A stretch of DNA of 64,000 nucleotides from Nereocystis luetkeana (lineage: Eukaryota; Sar; Phaeophyceae; Laminariales; Laminariaceae): positions 6,484,878 to 6,548,877 of the forward strand of contig JARUPZ010000012.1 of the NCBI GenBank assembly GCA_031213475.1. Reading direction: 5' to 3'. The stretch's first letter is position 1, and each line of letters begins with the position of its first letter. Under the pieces are notes generated by a model. That model did not search any database, was not told the DNA's origin, and saw nothing but the letters and a program-made list of their open reading frames with translations. The position numbers were made by a program, and so were the translations under genes. Of the stretch, positions 19,749 through 30,446 are shown one piece after another.

Positions 19749-22700
19749 TAGTAGTAGTAGTAGTAGTAGTAGTACCGCCAACATACGGTACGGTTAATGC
19801 ATCTATATATCTGTGGTATGTTATGTTTCCGGGAAGAAGACAAGGGCTGCCCTGACAAACTCAAAAACCTGCCTTGACCGCAAATTTCAAATTTATTCCG
19901 TCCGCAAGCAACGATTATTGTACCAGGTACGTGAACGAAAAAGAGTTGGTTGGCCATTGATGTACCCCCCCCCCCCCTATGACATGACTATGTTATACGA
20001 CTATTAATACGTCCATGCATGACACGAGTACCACCCCCCCCGTCCTCCCCCCCTCCCCCCCCCTGTTTTATAATATTTATTCCTATATGATGCCAGATAC
20101 GAATATTTGAACGTGTTGGAGAAGGTTGATCTGTTATCTATCCTGACACAACCCATTAGGTCATACTGCTTCTAATACGTTCTGCGGCTGTAAACCGATT
20201 TCCTCCCTATAGTGATATCCGTAGGACTCTCGTGCCTGTCCACATGACAAACCTATTACGTAATATGCAAAGACAATCATAACACCCACCCCACTCCCCC
20301 GTGGACGAGGCTGATCTTCTTGACAGCGGGGAGAGCGCAAACGCCGAGCAATGCTGTGGGAACACCCCGACGAGATATTCCCAGAGCCCAGAGCCTCTCT
20401 CCTTGTTACATTCGTTGTGCCATGCTTGCCTTGTCGAGGAAAAAGGCTCGGAATTTTAACCCAGGGGGTGTTTTGGCTCACTCAAATTCGAAGTAGTTTG
20501 CCCCCAAAACGGGGCTGTAGTCTTTAAAGGGTGGTATGTACCGATTCGCAACTCCCCCGGTAGCACCTGTGTTGCACTGCCCACAAAAAAACAGATATTG
20601 CCTAAAGTCCCGACAACAAAGACACCGGAATCACGTCTGCCGCCGTTATTTTTCCGAGGACTTTTCGTTATTCTGCTCCAGCTCCGAACGTTTCCATCGA
20701 GCCGAAATTTGGCAGGGCAGTTATGAGCTCCTCGGAGTACTCCCGTAGTGCGCCAAATCGACAGCACTTTTAGTGTCCTCCTTCGGGGCGGACCTAGTCG
20801 CTGAAGTTTGAAAATATGGTTCCAGGCGCTTGAATTTCGGTTTCTTGTACTGTAGCCAAGTATTTATTTTCCTCTGTAGAAACGTACTTGTAGCTTCTGG
20901 GTTCTTCTCCTGGTCGTTCTACGGCAAAAAAAAATACTTGACTACAGTACAAGAAACTGGAATTTCAAGCGCCTGGAACCACATTTTCAAACTTCAGCGA
21001 CCAGGTCCGCCCCGAGGGAGGACATATAAAGTGCTGTCGTTTTGGCACACTCTCGGGAGTACACTAAGGAGCTCATATCTGCCCTGCCATTTTTTGGCTC
21101 GATGGAAACGTTCGGAGTTTAGAGGATACACACGAAAAGTCCTTGGAAAAAAAACGTGCTTCCAATGTCTTTGTTGTCGGGATTTTTTTTTTGTTTCGCG
21201 GGCAGTGCAACACAGGTGATCGGCACCTCGGCAAACTGGGGTAATATTTTTTTCTCCCAGAGCGCCCTATAATAACGCTTCCACATATCCGTGGAAACCC
21301 TCGTAGAGTACGCGAATAAGGCAGCAGACAGATAGCGCCAAGAACGCGTTCATTACCTGGGATCCAGACTCCGCACAATCCGACGGCTATATGCAGAGCG
21401 GGGTCGACCTCGACGTTGATTTATCGGACAACCAGTCGGGGGGCTTTGACGAATTTTAGGACTTTTCTCTTCTTTTGTTCGTCCCCCGATCAGCAACGTG
21501 TTCCGGCTGGGAAATGACGGTTGAGTAGTTGGGAGTTGGCACGATGGGCAGCAGAATGACGCGGTGGCACGTGTTGCCTCTGAATCTTGTGTTGAATATT
21601 AAATACTGGCACGTTTGCAGTTGGAATGCTCGAATGGTTGAAACGTGAGCTACTGCACGCGCGAGAAAAGCAGATAGATGTTGACAAGCTGTAGGTGGGT
21701 TGGAGTATAGGCAGCATTTTTTTGTGTGCTTTCTTGACTTGAGGTTTTTGTCTGCCTATTGGCGTGGAGTACATGAATTATTTGTATCTTGTGTAGGGAG
21801 CGGGCGGTAGTCACAGCCCAGCCCGTGTGGCTAAATGCGACAAGTCGCAGTAAAAACAAAACGAAAAAACAGTCGCCATTGTCTGCTTGTTCGTCGTTTT
21901 TTTGTGATCGATACTCACGCTGCAATGCCAGACGGCATAGACAGTCGGATAATACAAATTATACGAACACAGCATGAATATATATTTGAGTACACTGCTA
22001 CTACTACGTACCTACACAACCCGACCATCGATTCATCTATTCTATTACGGAGGACCATAGTATATAGGACCAAATATTGTTAGTAAAAATAGTTATATAT
22101 ATAGGTGTTTGTGTGTACCGTAGGTCCTATTTAATATGGTCCCCCGTAATAGTATGTTTTCAAAATTGGCTATTCATCGCATCTGTATAAAAACCCGGGG
22201 ATGATTCGTTTTCATCCCCGGGTACTGAGGTATTTACGGTTAAGTAGTCGAAAAATCTGATTTCGGGTCGGGACCGGTGGGTAGGTGACTACCTCGGCTA
22301 AGGTACATCCCTCGTGAAAAAAATATTGCCGGGGATCGTGCAGCAAGTGCGCTACATGATCTTACCAGTACTACTGCTGGGCGCTCACTGACTCGCTCGC
22401 TCCCAGAAGACGGTCGGTAACGCCAAAATTACCAACCATTGTTCCGGTCGCTAGTTCGGGGTCCCAGAGGGGATAACAAAGCAGGAGCGTGGCTCTGCTG
22501 TCGCGTGTTAGGGAAGGAGAGAATCAACACTACGGCACTACAACTGCTGTAAACCTCGATACGAGTGTGGCCAGCCGTATCGCTAAACCCCGGTGGCATG
22601 TCGGCTCTCGAATTTCTCGTTTCTCCTGTGCGATATGCTATTGTACTGTGGCGATTGCGACGCGCGTCGACGAGGAAAGAAAGGGTTGGGAGTCTTTTTC

Positions 22701-25700
22701 ACGATAAAAATGCCTTCCAAGGCAAGAAACCGTAGTGGGGAGGGGGGAGGGGGGCCTGGTTTGTGACCCCGGATGTGAGATGCGGATAGGAGGGAGAGAT
22801 ACAAGAAGGGCGAAGATGAGGAATGGGGAGAAGAAAAAAAAAAATCTGGCTGTCGTAGTGCTCGATTCTCGTTTATTTGTGTACTCTTGATACGGTGGTG
22901 TCCTGTGTTGCTGTGTGGAGCTTTTTACCCGGGGGTGCAAGCAAACGAGTGGGGGGCGGGTTTTCGATTATTCGAGGCGTGCTAGATTGCCCTTGCTTTA
23001 TCCGTTCCGAGGATGTTTAGTCATGGAGCCAATAGCCCCCCCCCCCACCTGACGGCAGCGAGACAACGATCGCTATTCCAGGAGATGTATGGTGGCCACA
23101 AGCGCCCAACAAGAAAGGGGGCAAGATTAGCAAAAAAGCTTCTATGTAGTACTTCGCCAACTCTTGGAGGTGTCTCTATTTTAGCGTAGGAACGGCGCCC
23201 CGTCTCGAAAGGGATGCGTGGACCATGGTCAAATGACTAGGGCATGCAACAAACGAGTACGCCTTCCCCCCCCTATTATATATCGGTTGGGTCGGCGTCG
23301 GTTGGCAACGACACTGTGAAACATGCCGCTCACTGCTTGAGCTGGACAACCAGGGTGCCGCTTTTTTTCTTTTTTTCTTTTGGCGGTCGGTCACAGCGGG
23401 TGGTCTAGTTGGATCATTTGTGCGAGGTGAAGAGCGTTTACTCCGCACATGGGGAATTATCGTATCACGTAGTGTTTGTTTATGGTAAGTCACCCAAGAG
23501 GCAGTTACATACTTGAAGTAGTACCCCCATTTCTGTCTCTGGTAATGGCTACACCGGAAATTAAATTAAATCATTGAAGCTGTCATCCATATGCAACAAA
23601 ATCCGCCTCACAAGCGGTTCTTAGTAGGATGCTGCTCACCCTTCATGCGTGTCGCCGACCACACCTCACGGCGCTTCGCGCTTGGTGCATGCAATGTCTG
23701 CCTGGTCGTTGAAAACCCGACATGCTCCGTCCCAGCATTGTAGGGATGCGAGGGTCTATGGTCATACGACTACGGCCATGCATGAGATCGAGTACATCTC
23801 TCCTATCGAGTACCCCCCCCCCCCCCCCCCTCGTCTCCCCTCGCCCCCCCCCCTTCGCTTATACCGCCTTTCTATCCACTTGTACGACTTGCCATGGTAA
23901 GTCTGTTTATTGGTTCGACCCGGAAGCCGTTTTTTTTATATATTTAAGTGTATCTATACACCTACTCATGGGATGTCTAGCCTGTGTTGTGATACTGGAA
24001 TACAGTTTTCACTTCAACTTTAGTAACGATGATGCCTGATACGTCATGAGCGCTTCCAATCACAAACAGGGAGCTATAGAAACAAGATTTCGGCGCACGG
24101 CGCACGATAGAGACGTTGGATTTCCCAAGCTTACCAACGAAAGTATTGGTCAACTATTAATAACAACTAACTTGCTGTGCAAGTCACTTTTCTTACGTTT
24201 TACCCGCCCCGTACCCCAGCATTGCTGGTGCTGTCAAAGATGTCAGATACGTCAGTTTAGGTCTGTGACGGGCGGCCGTCTAGGGGCGGCCGTCTAAACT
24301 TGGAATGTAAGTGTAGTATTAATAGTTTTAGTGTCAGAGACGGTAATTTAGGCCTGTGACGGACGGCCGTCTAGGCCTGTGACGGACGGCCGTCTAGACT
24401 TGATTACAGTAATTTTAGTGCACTCGTAGGAATATCCTTTAAGGTGTGACTGACTACGCCCGACGCTTCTCTGCGCCTCCGGACATTTTTGGCTGCTGCT
24501 GCTGCTGCTGTTGCTGTTGCTTTTGTTGCTGCTGTGGTTGCTGCTGTCTTGTTGTGTCGCCGAACAGACCGGACGGGAGTGGAGCAGACCACCGTTCGAT
24601 GGAAGGACACGGTGACGCTCGGTACCCCGGAGGCGTCCCGAAAAACGGCCGACCTGTACGCCTTGGACGCCGTCCTGTGGGGCACGGTTTCGGAGGAGGT
24701 CCGCGACACGCCCGCAGAAATCTACGATTACTTTGTGAGGACCCGCTTAGAGCAGCAGTAGTAAATTGCCCCTGCAAATGAAGCATGAAGTATGTACGTT
24801 CGCGTGGTGTTTCCCAGTGTGTTGATTTTTTCAAGGAAGAAGTGTGCGAAGTGGGATGACTATATGTACTACCAGGGTATCTATCAACATTTACCGTTTT
24901 GCTGAAGGACAAGAACAAGTACGGCCAGATCGACCAACCGGCGGGTGTCTGTCCGATTGACCCACTGCTGTTGTAATAAATAGTACCAGATACCAGATAC
25001 CAGGCATATGCTCGTATCTTATGTACCCCTGATATAATATTTACTTGAGTTGTACCGAAAGGTATCGATGTACCTGATACAAAAAAAGAACTTCTTGCCG
25101 ATCGATTCTTCGCCGAACAGCTAGTAATAATACTTATCCCTCGTAAGTGCCAAGCACCTGCAGTTGCGCCAGTTCCTTGACCATTACGAAGCACACGCTG
25201 GCAGGGCAATTGGTGAAGCACGCCTGGTACCAAGCACCAAACAGTCTTTAGTCAATGCGTTGTGCTTCTCGTCTGTTGGTTGTTTTGAAGTTGCTGTTAT
25301 TTGCGTTTGGTCTCCTCTCGACTATTTCTGCATTACATATGCTCGTATCCGACGAATAGCTTGCACTCCAGTAGTTTCGTGCTGTTGCCTCGTAGGAGTT
25401 GGAGAGACCCCCACCGATTCCAAGGTAGGAGGTTGCAATGAAAGAGCTGGCAGGTATTGTAAACACTGTACTGCGCAGACGGGCATGTGTAAGTCCCCGA
25501 GACCAGACGCGGGGCAAGGAGAAAGGCTTTGTGGGCCTCCATACATATCAACTCATTTTTTTTGCAACAACAGCACTCAATTATCTATGCCGCACAAAAG
25601 CGAAAATGAAGGGGGGGAAAGACAGTGCCCTACCCGGGTTTCTGCACGCGGCGCACCGTCCCGCCCTTTGCGTGCGAAGGGCGGTCGGCCAAGGGGAACT

Positions 25701-26063
25701 CCGCTGAAGGCTTAACCGCGCTGGCACAAGGAGTTCCCCGGAGGCATAAGTTTCGGAACAGGGGCAGGGGTCAACACCCTTGCACCCACTGTGTTGTTTC
25801 CAGATTGTCTCTGCGCCGTATCTTCCTTCGTCGCAAATAATATGGAGCAGTCCAGAAACGTCGCCGCGCTTGAGCCACCTGCAAGCCGCCATTCCTGTGG
25901 GAGAGGCGGAATCATAGAAAACTCAGTTCACTACGATCGCTGCTATCAATACTACCGTTACTCCTCCTCCCCGTCCTCCTCGTCCTACTACAGTACGAGT
26001 AGTCCTACCATTACCACAACTACTACTGCCGCTACTGCTACCATTACTGTAGTACTACTACCA

Positions 26064-26100
<37 letters not shown>

Positions 26101-27386
26101 GCTACTACTACTGCTACTACTACTACTCCTACTACTACTATACTACTACTACTACTACTACTACCACTACTACTACTACTACTACTACTTCTACTACTAC
26201 TACTACTACTACTGCTGCTCGCAAAGAGCGATTATTGCAGAAATCGTGAGACCCCCCCCCCTCCGGTGTACAGGGGGAAACCAAGAAGAGGTGATGTCCG
26301 CCGGGAAGTTTGGGAGGTACAAGGCAGAAGTAGAAGAAAGGATAAGAAGGGGGGAAAGGCTAGCGCTAGGAAACAAGGTGGAATCGGAGAAAAGAAGAAC
26401 AGTTAGAGTTATACGTGGGACTGAGCGAAGGAATAGGAATGGAAACGTATTTGCCCGACCCAATGGAATTCGCGGAAACGCTGAAATTGCGATTTCGCGT
26501 AGGTGACCTGGACCTGCCAGAAAGAAGAAAGACGTATAGCAGTAGCCGGGAGGAGAAGGAAGTAGTTGCACAGATGTGCCCGTGTGGCAAATCAATAGAG
26601 AGTAGAACTCACAGAGTGGGAGGATGTGAAATATACAAGGAGGAACGGGATGTGTTAGAAGAGGAGATGAGGGAAATGAACGAATGTGACATGGAGGAGT
26701 TTGATATGCTAGATAGCAGCGAGAAAACGATCGCTATCCTACTGTAGGAGATAAATGGTTGCCACAGGTGGCCAAGAAGTAAAGGGGATAAGATTAGCAA
26801 AAAACAACCTGGTACGTAATATATGGAAACATACGTAATGAGCGCCCAAATATTGGAGGTGTCTCTATTATTAGGAGTAGGAATGGTGCTCCGTCTCGAA
26901 AGGGATGTGCGGTCAATGGTCAAACGACGAAGGCAAGCAACGAATAAGCACGCCCCACCCCCCCCCCTTCCCCTCCGGTCTATGGCCGTACGACTAAGGC
27001 TATGCACGACATGAGTGCACCCCCCCCCTTGCCCCAATCTGCCCCTCCTCACCCCAACCCCCCCCCCCTCCTTCCCCCGTACACAATCTACCGTCGTGCC
27101 TGATGCTCCCGAAAAGGATTACTTCGCGCGTCTTCCCAAGCTGAGGCTGTCCGAGTACACCCCCGTCTCGGTGCGCGTTTACGGCGACTTCGCGACGCAA
27201 GCGGGGACATACACGTTCGCGTGGCAGGGGGCAGACGGCGCGACGAAGGAGAAGCGCGCGCGTTTCAGCTTCACGTTCAGGAGAGACCCCAAGAGCTCCA
27301 CCGGGTGGTCAATCGTGGAGCACCACTCTTCGGCGATGCCGACGTCGCCGTCGGAGCTCAAGCACGCGAGAAATGACGTGTTTTAG
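16858..27386 (+). CDS. Plastid/thylakoid-targeted SnoaL/NTF2-like protein (4 exons)
   Basis: Exons are 16858-16966, 17107-17322, 24568-24734 and 27117-27386. Phases agree at every junction and the product is 253 residues. Residues 1-28 are a signal peptide with hydrophobic core GGLVALVAALT, ending TTA-F29; Phe at +1 is the heterokont plastid-import signature. Residues 37-50 are basic and transit-like (STRRLHSRALPR). Residues 61-91 look like a thylakoid signal: one Arg, hydrophobic AGAVAAAGAAIAG, then ADA. The mature part is a SnoaL-like/CaMKII-association-type domain with LYALDAVLWGTVSEEVRDTP, DYFARLP, VYGDFATQAGTYTFAWQ, and the C-terminal WSIVEHHSSAMP motif. The fold is a ligand-binding or catalytic cone; no substrate can be assigned. 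Introns 2 (7.2 kb) and 3 (2.4 kb) are full of mobile elements. Confidence 0.87.
17107..17322 (+). CDS. SnoaL-like gene exon 2 (transit and thylakoid signals)
   Basis: The acceptor is GACCACAG/CATCC and the donor GCAGAGG/GTACGT, leaving phase 1. It encodes a basic transit segment, RQGVFQEISVLAG and a long Ala/Gly hydrophobic run ending in ADASSS. Confidence 0.82.
17938..18720 (-). mobile_element. Dispersed element D, copy 1 (minus orientation)
   Basis: In reverse it holds the core CTACCCGTCGACATCCAGCA, then AGAGATACAAGTTCTGTGGT, CACAAAGCTACGCCACAGAG, a CTATGAAAT segment, pyrimidine-rich DNA, and a block with CATAGTTGACGAACGCAGGG (in plus orientation) near 18045. The same order occurs at 37085-37480 and 48210-48990. 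No ORF is seen. It is possibly a non-autonomous retroelement. An (AC)n run marks the 18655-18675 end. Confidence 0.7.
19000..19094. mobile_element. MITE family A, copy 3
   Basis: The ends are AACCCTTTTAGGACC and GGTACTAAAGGGGTT. The arms are CAGTCCCGTTTTGGGTACAA and TTTGTCCCCATAGGGGGACTG. Confidence 0.85.
19362..19458. mobile_element. MITE family A, copy 4 (best preserved)
   Basis: The arms TTAGAACCGCGGTCCCGTTT and AACGGGACTGCGGTTCTAAA are nearly perfect inverted repeats. The outer ends are TTAA on both sides. Confidence 0.88.
19617..19773. repeat. (AGT)n microsatellite, ~150 bp
   Basis: A nearly pure AGT/TAG trinucleotide run lies in intron 2 of the SnoaL-like gene. The poly-Val and poly-Leu frames across it are artefacts. 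Confidence 0.95.
20454..20532. mobile_element. MITE family A, copy 5 (shortened)
   Basis: A TTTTAACCC end, the arm fragment TTTGCCCCCAAAACGGGGCTG and the end TTTAAAGGG are kept. The left arm is partly deleted. Confidence 0.6.
20540..21240. mobile_element. Large foldback element, arms ~320-340 bp
   Basis: The left arm (20540-20881) and right arm (20918-21240) are imperfect inverted repeats around a spacer of about 36 bp. Matching landmarks are CACCTGTGTTGCACTGCCC and GGGCAGTGCAACACAGGTG, GGACTTTTCG and CGAAAAGTCC, and GAAACCA..TACTTG on both sides of the loop. It has no ORF. It lies in intron 2 of the SnoaL-like gene, and its transcript should fold into a long hairpin. Confidence 0.85.
22044..22154. 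mobile_element. MITE family B, copy 5 (empty)
   Basis: TA is followed by TTACGGAGGACCATAG, and the end is CTATGG-like TATGGTCCCCCGTAA then TA. The centre GTTATATATATAGGTG has no insert. Confidence 0.88.
22190..22226. repeat. Short perfect hairpin ACCCGGGGATGA
   Basis: ACCCGGGGATGA and TCATCCCCGGGT flank a loop of about 9 bases. Related CCCCGGGT words occur near 41815 and 43100. Confidence 0.6.
23040..23275 (+). mobile_element. LINE 3'-end fragment
   Basis: The relic frame reads ETTIAIPGDVWWPQA and ISKK, matching the 3' coding end at 26700-26800. It is followed by TCTCGAAAGGGATGCGTGG, a GGTCAAATGAC-type word and a CCCCCCCC run. It lies in intron 2 of the SnoaL-like gene. Confidence 0.75.
23278..23832 (+). 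mobile_element. Poly(C)-ended segment S, copy 1
   Basis: It begins near ATATCGGTTGGGTCGGCGTC and ends CTCCTATCGAGTA followed by about 18 C. It is about 90% alike to 32193-32775 by eye, and its last 220 bp recur at 41299-41520. It directly follows a LINE 3' tail in every case. No ORF is seen. Confidence 0.8.
24240..24412. repeat. 22-bp tandem repeat CCTGTGACGGACGGCCGTCTAG
   Basis: Four imperfect copies of GTGACGGACGGCCGTCTA are split by a TTAATAGTTTTAGTG spacer. Each contains the palindrome GACGGCCGTC. It lies just upstream of exon 3 of the SnoaL-like gene. Confidence 0.8.
24568..24734 (+). CDS. SnoaL-like gene exon 3
   Basis: The acceptor GCCGAACAG/ACCGG follows a T-rich (TGC/TTG)n stretch. 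A second AG 20 bases downstream would break phase. It encodes VRWKDTVTLGTPEASRKTA, LYALDAVLWGT and AEIYDYF. The donor is TTT/GTGAGG in phase 0. Confidence 0.88.
25985..26220. repeat. (TAC)n microsatellite, ~230 bp
   Basis: A TAC/CTA trinucleotide run with a few GCTA interruptions lies in intron 3 of the SnoaL-like gene, directly before the LINE fragment. Poly-Tyr and poly-Thr frames are artefacts. Confidence 0.95.
26284..26965 (+). mobile_element. LINE-type retrotransposon 3' end with frameshifted ORF relic
   Basis: This is the longest retroelement relic here. One frame reads GKFGRYKAEVEERIRRGERL. After a shift another reads YGLSEGIGMETYLPDP- and LKLRFRVGDLDLPERRK-like sequence, then CPCGKSIESRTHRVGGCEIY, a C-x-C-x8-H-x4-C arrangement like the zinc finger after the reverse transcriptase of several non-LTR elements. 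It is 5' truncated, as is usual for LINE copies. It ends in a poly(C) tract, with a short relic of segment S at 26970-27020. Confidence 0.72.
27117..27386 (+). CDS. SnoaL-like gene exon 4 (last exon, stop)
   Basis: The acceptor is CCGAAAAG/GATTAC and the stop TAG at 27384-27386. It encodes DYFARLPKLRLSEYTPVSV, YTFAWQGADG, FSFTFRRDP and WSIVEHHSSAMP, then a short polar tail. Codon usage is GC-rich, unlike the surrounding intron. Confidence 0.88.
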   Translation, partial: DYFARLPKLRLSEYTPVSVRVYGDFATQAGTYTFAWQGADGATKEKRARFSFTFRRDPKSSTGWSIVEHHSSAMPTSPSELKHARNDVF

Positions 27387-29002
27387 TCTACAATAGACCA
27401 GCACTGTTTTTGTTTTGCGTTTTTTTTCCCGATTCTTTTTTTCACCTTTTTTTTGCATTTTTGTTCATGAACAGCAGTGTTTTTTTTTGTCTTTTTTTTC
27501 TCGTGGTTTGTGTTTTATTTTGTGTTTGTTGAATCTGTTTTGCTACAGTAGTCTCTCCTCCCCCCCCCCCCTCCCTCAACACGCCGAGTTTTCTTGGTTT
27601 TTTTGTGTCAATGTGCGACAACTATTCCAGGGGACGGAGGTAGTTTTTTTCTTGTTTTGCTGTTGTTTTTACGTATTCCATCATGCCAGGTACCAGGGAT
27701 TATACAACAGCAGGTAATACACGAGCATACGTACGGGTTTCTGTTTGTTGTCGTTCGCAGAACAAAGTGCGAAAGGTTTCGCGTTTCGAACTCTGTTGCA
27801 CCTCCGTGTGAAACCGGACGGAAGGCCGCAACCTGGTACGTGGTATATACTTGATTACAGTATTAGCCCGCCAACAAAAATGCCTAATCTGACGGAAGCC
27901 TTTACACGGTGGACAGATCCCCGATTCCCACTGGATGATCTAGATTTTTCAAGGCAGATATATACTATTCTACGTGTTTGTATAATCTAGCTCATGTTGC
28001 CAGGTGGAACCCGCATAATCCTCACGATCTACGTAAGCGCATGTTTCCTTGGTTAGATCCGTGCTTCGCAGATCCTGCACAACCTCTCACAACGGCAAGT
28101 GAGTAACTAGATCATCTAGATCATGATCTATCTGATCTGTGCGAGATGTGTAAGCCTTAGCAGTTTTTTTTTACGCCATCCTTGAACAACCTTGAGCATA
28201 GGTACGCTATTACCGGTATACGCTGGTATGTATGCTGGTAAGATTTAGTGTTCATCCCTGTAGCGCTCGCCGTTGAACATGATTTTGAATCCATTTTTCT
28301 TAGCGCCCCCCCCCCCCCAAAATGATGCCTCATTATGTTCTCATTGGGGTATTTCTGGTTCGTGTTGGTCTCCACTGTACACGGTACGTCTGCCCCCCCC
28401 CCCCCCCCCCCCTGCGAGCCCCCACTCTTCTGTGTGTGGAGTTTTGTTAATCTGCAAGGCGTAGATCGCCCCACACGAACAAGCACCAGAGGGAATGGGA
28501 AGCATGTACCGGGTTTGCTCGCAGAGGAGTCCTCTTTACGCGTGGTTATTGTGTTCCTCCCCGGGGGCCAAAAATTTACCGAGAGTTGTCCCAGCCTTGT
28601 TGCATGTTTCCCCGGGGAAGGGGACGTATCTCTCATCTCGGAAATGGAAGGACTGCACCCGCCGAATTTTCGGGGGACACACCACGTACTTGGAATCAGA
28701 CCTTGACGATGTTTGCGGTGGAATAATACACACGATGAAATGTCGGGGATGAGGGTTCACCGAAAAATGAAGGCATCCAGGGACGTCCGAATATCCACCT
28801 TCTTTTGTTTTGATCACGATGATGGTGTTTGTTTGTGCGCTGTCGGGGTGGTACGTTCCGGCATGTGGGCGGCAGTGTTGTTCCCTGATTGAGTGCCTAC
28901 CTGTTGTACACGGCGGTGGCAATACCTGGCGTTGCATGCTGTCGAAAAAAATGAGGACAGGGCAACGAAGTAGTATTAACAGTGTTTGTGACTTTTGACA
29001 GG
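27387..29002. other. Intergenic downstream of the SnoaL-like gene
   Basis: The stretch is T-rich from 27410 to 27660 (possible 3' UTR and terminator area), with poly(C) tracts at about 28305 and 28393-28412. An 85-residue frame at 28495-28752 is coding-like in places but has no recognised family and no clear splice partners. TACCTGGTA-related words occur at about 26808, 27687 and 27830. Confidence 0.45.
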
Positions 29003-29003
29003 T

Positions 29004-29119
29004 ATTACGGGGGACCATAGTTAATGGAGAACCTATGGTATACACAAAAACCTACCTGGTAGATATTTCACCATTTTTACTAATAATATTTGGTGCTAAT
29101 AACTATGGGCCCCCGTGAA
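29004..29119. mobile_element. MITE family B, copy 6 (with TACCTGGTA insert)
   Basis: TTACGGGGGACCATAGTTAA lies at the left, ACTATGGGCCCCCGTGAATA at the right. The centre CCTACCTGGTAGATATTTC carries the insertion at the same TA as copy 1 but with CCTGG rather than CCAGG. Confidence 0.87.
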
Positions 29120-30445
29120 TAGGCGATGAGATTTCTCTGATGATGCGATATTTTTCAGTCATGGCCGTGTACTGCCGCCTTATTTTTATCATCCGATGAT
29201 GATCTGGTTGGTGTAAACACGTGCGAGTATGGCCGGCTGGCTGCAGATCTGCATCTGTACGGCCAGCTTCTCTCTGTCTCGCAGTGTGGCCGCAGCAGAG
29301 CCTTTGGTATACCTCTTTTACTAATAGGATAATTGATTCCTCTCGCTCTCCGGGGCAGAAAAAAAAAAAACAACAACAACAACAACAACACGCGGACACT
29401 CCCTGATGGGGGTGCTGGGTGTGGACGGGTACAGAAAGAAAAGGCGGCTTTATCTCCTTTGCTCTGGTACGTCGTGACGCCGATCGAAACAATGGTTGGT
29501 AAATTCGGTGTTATCAACCATCTATTTACGAGCAGCACGAGGGCCTAGAAGTTCGGATGGGGATAATAATGTCGCGCCCGTGTCGTACGACTTTTGTATC
29601 ATCCATTACTATTATTATTATTTTTATGCTTGCCTTCCGACAATGTGCAGCATGAATGATCTTCAACATTGATCACTCATAACTTTCCCGAAAGAAGAAA
29701 ACCTCGGAAACCATTATTACCATTTTTATATTGCCGTCCGACAATATAGCGTAGATGCCATTCCGATAGAAACCGAATATCCTTCCGCTGTAACTCGGAC
29801 GCCAAGTTGTACCACCCCACAGTCACATGCAGCAGTGTCGGCCCGATTCCTGAAAACCGTCTCGTCTTTTCTCGTCAATTTCCCTCTGAAGTCGCAAGAT
29901 GACTATTAGAATGGCACCAAACACGTGGAGAGAACATGTGAAGAACACACACGCCCTCGTATATACTCGTTCGTAATCTGTCAGAGTTTTTTTAGAATGA
30001 ATTGACTACAATTTCTTGCGTCTACGACTACCAGTCCGGGGTGAACAGGTGGATCGGGGGAGATAGTACCTGATAGTACCTGGTATTAATTACCTGATAC
30101 TATTAATAGTACACACAGTAGTATAATGCGTACCGTTCTCTATGAACGTGCACACGTTTCAATAGTCAGTTTTTTTAGTACTATAGCTAGTTTTTTAGCG
30201 GCATTTTCGATGTACACTATATTTGTACGCGCGCGTACTACAGCAGCAAGCAATCATCGCTGAAGCCGGTGTAATAGATACCTGGTACCTGGTATTATAC
30301 TTTATATTTATACATTGCATGCGGGTACATGTACGTGCACTTACTTATCTCAATGTTCAGTTTACGGCAATACGTAATAATAAGTACCTGGTACAGTATT
30401 AAATAGTAGCATTTGCGATTTGTATGTTTTCTTGTGTTTTTGTTA
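29120..30445. other. Intergenic, no gene recognised
   Basis: The stretch contains dispersed repeat E at 29625-29715, a piece of element D around 29935-29995 (GTGAAGAACACACACG), and five TACCWGGTA motifs at about 30070-30390, including a direct doublet. Confidence 0.5.
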
Positions 30446-30446
30446 T

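Noticed and set aside
19455-19855. Poly-Leu and poly-Val frames
   Set aside because: They are translations of the (AGT)n microsatellite.
25791-26249. Poly-Tyr/Thr frame of about 150 residues
   Set aside because: It is a translation of the (TAC)n microsatellite.
28335-28752. Frames of 85-123 residues on the plus strand
   Set aside because: Part starts in poly(C). No family was recognised and no phase-compatible neighbour exon was found.
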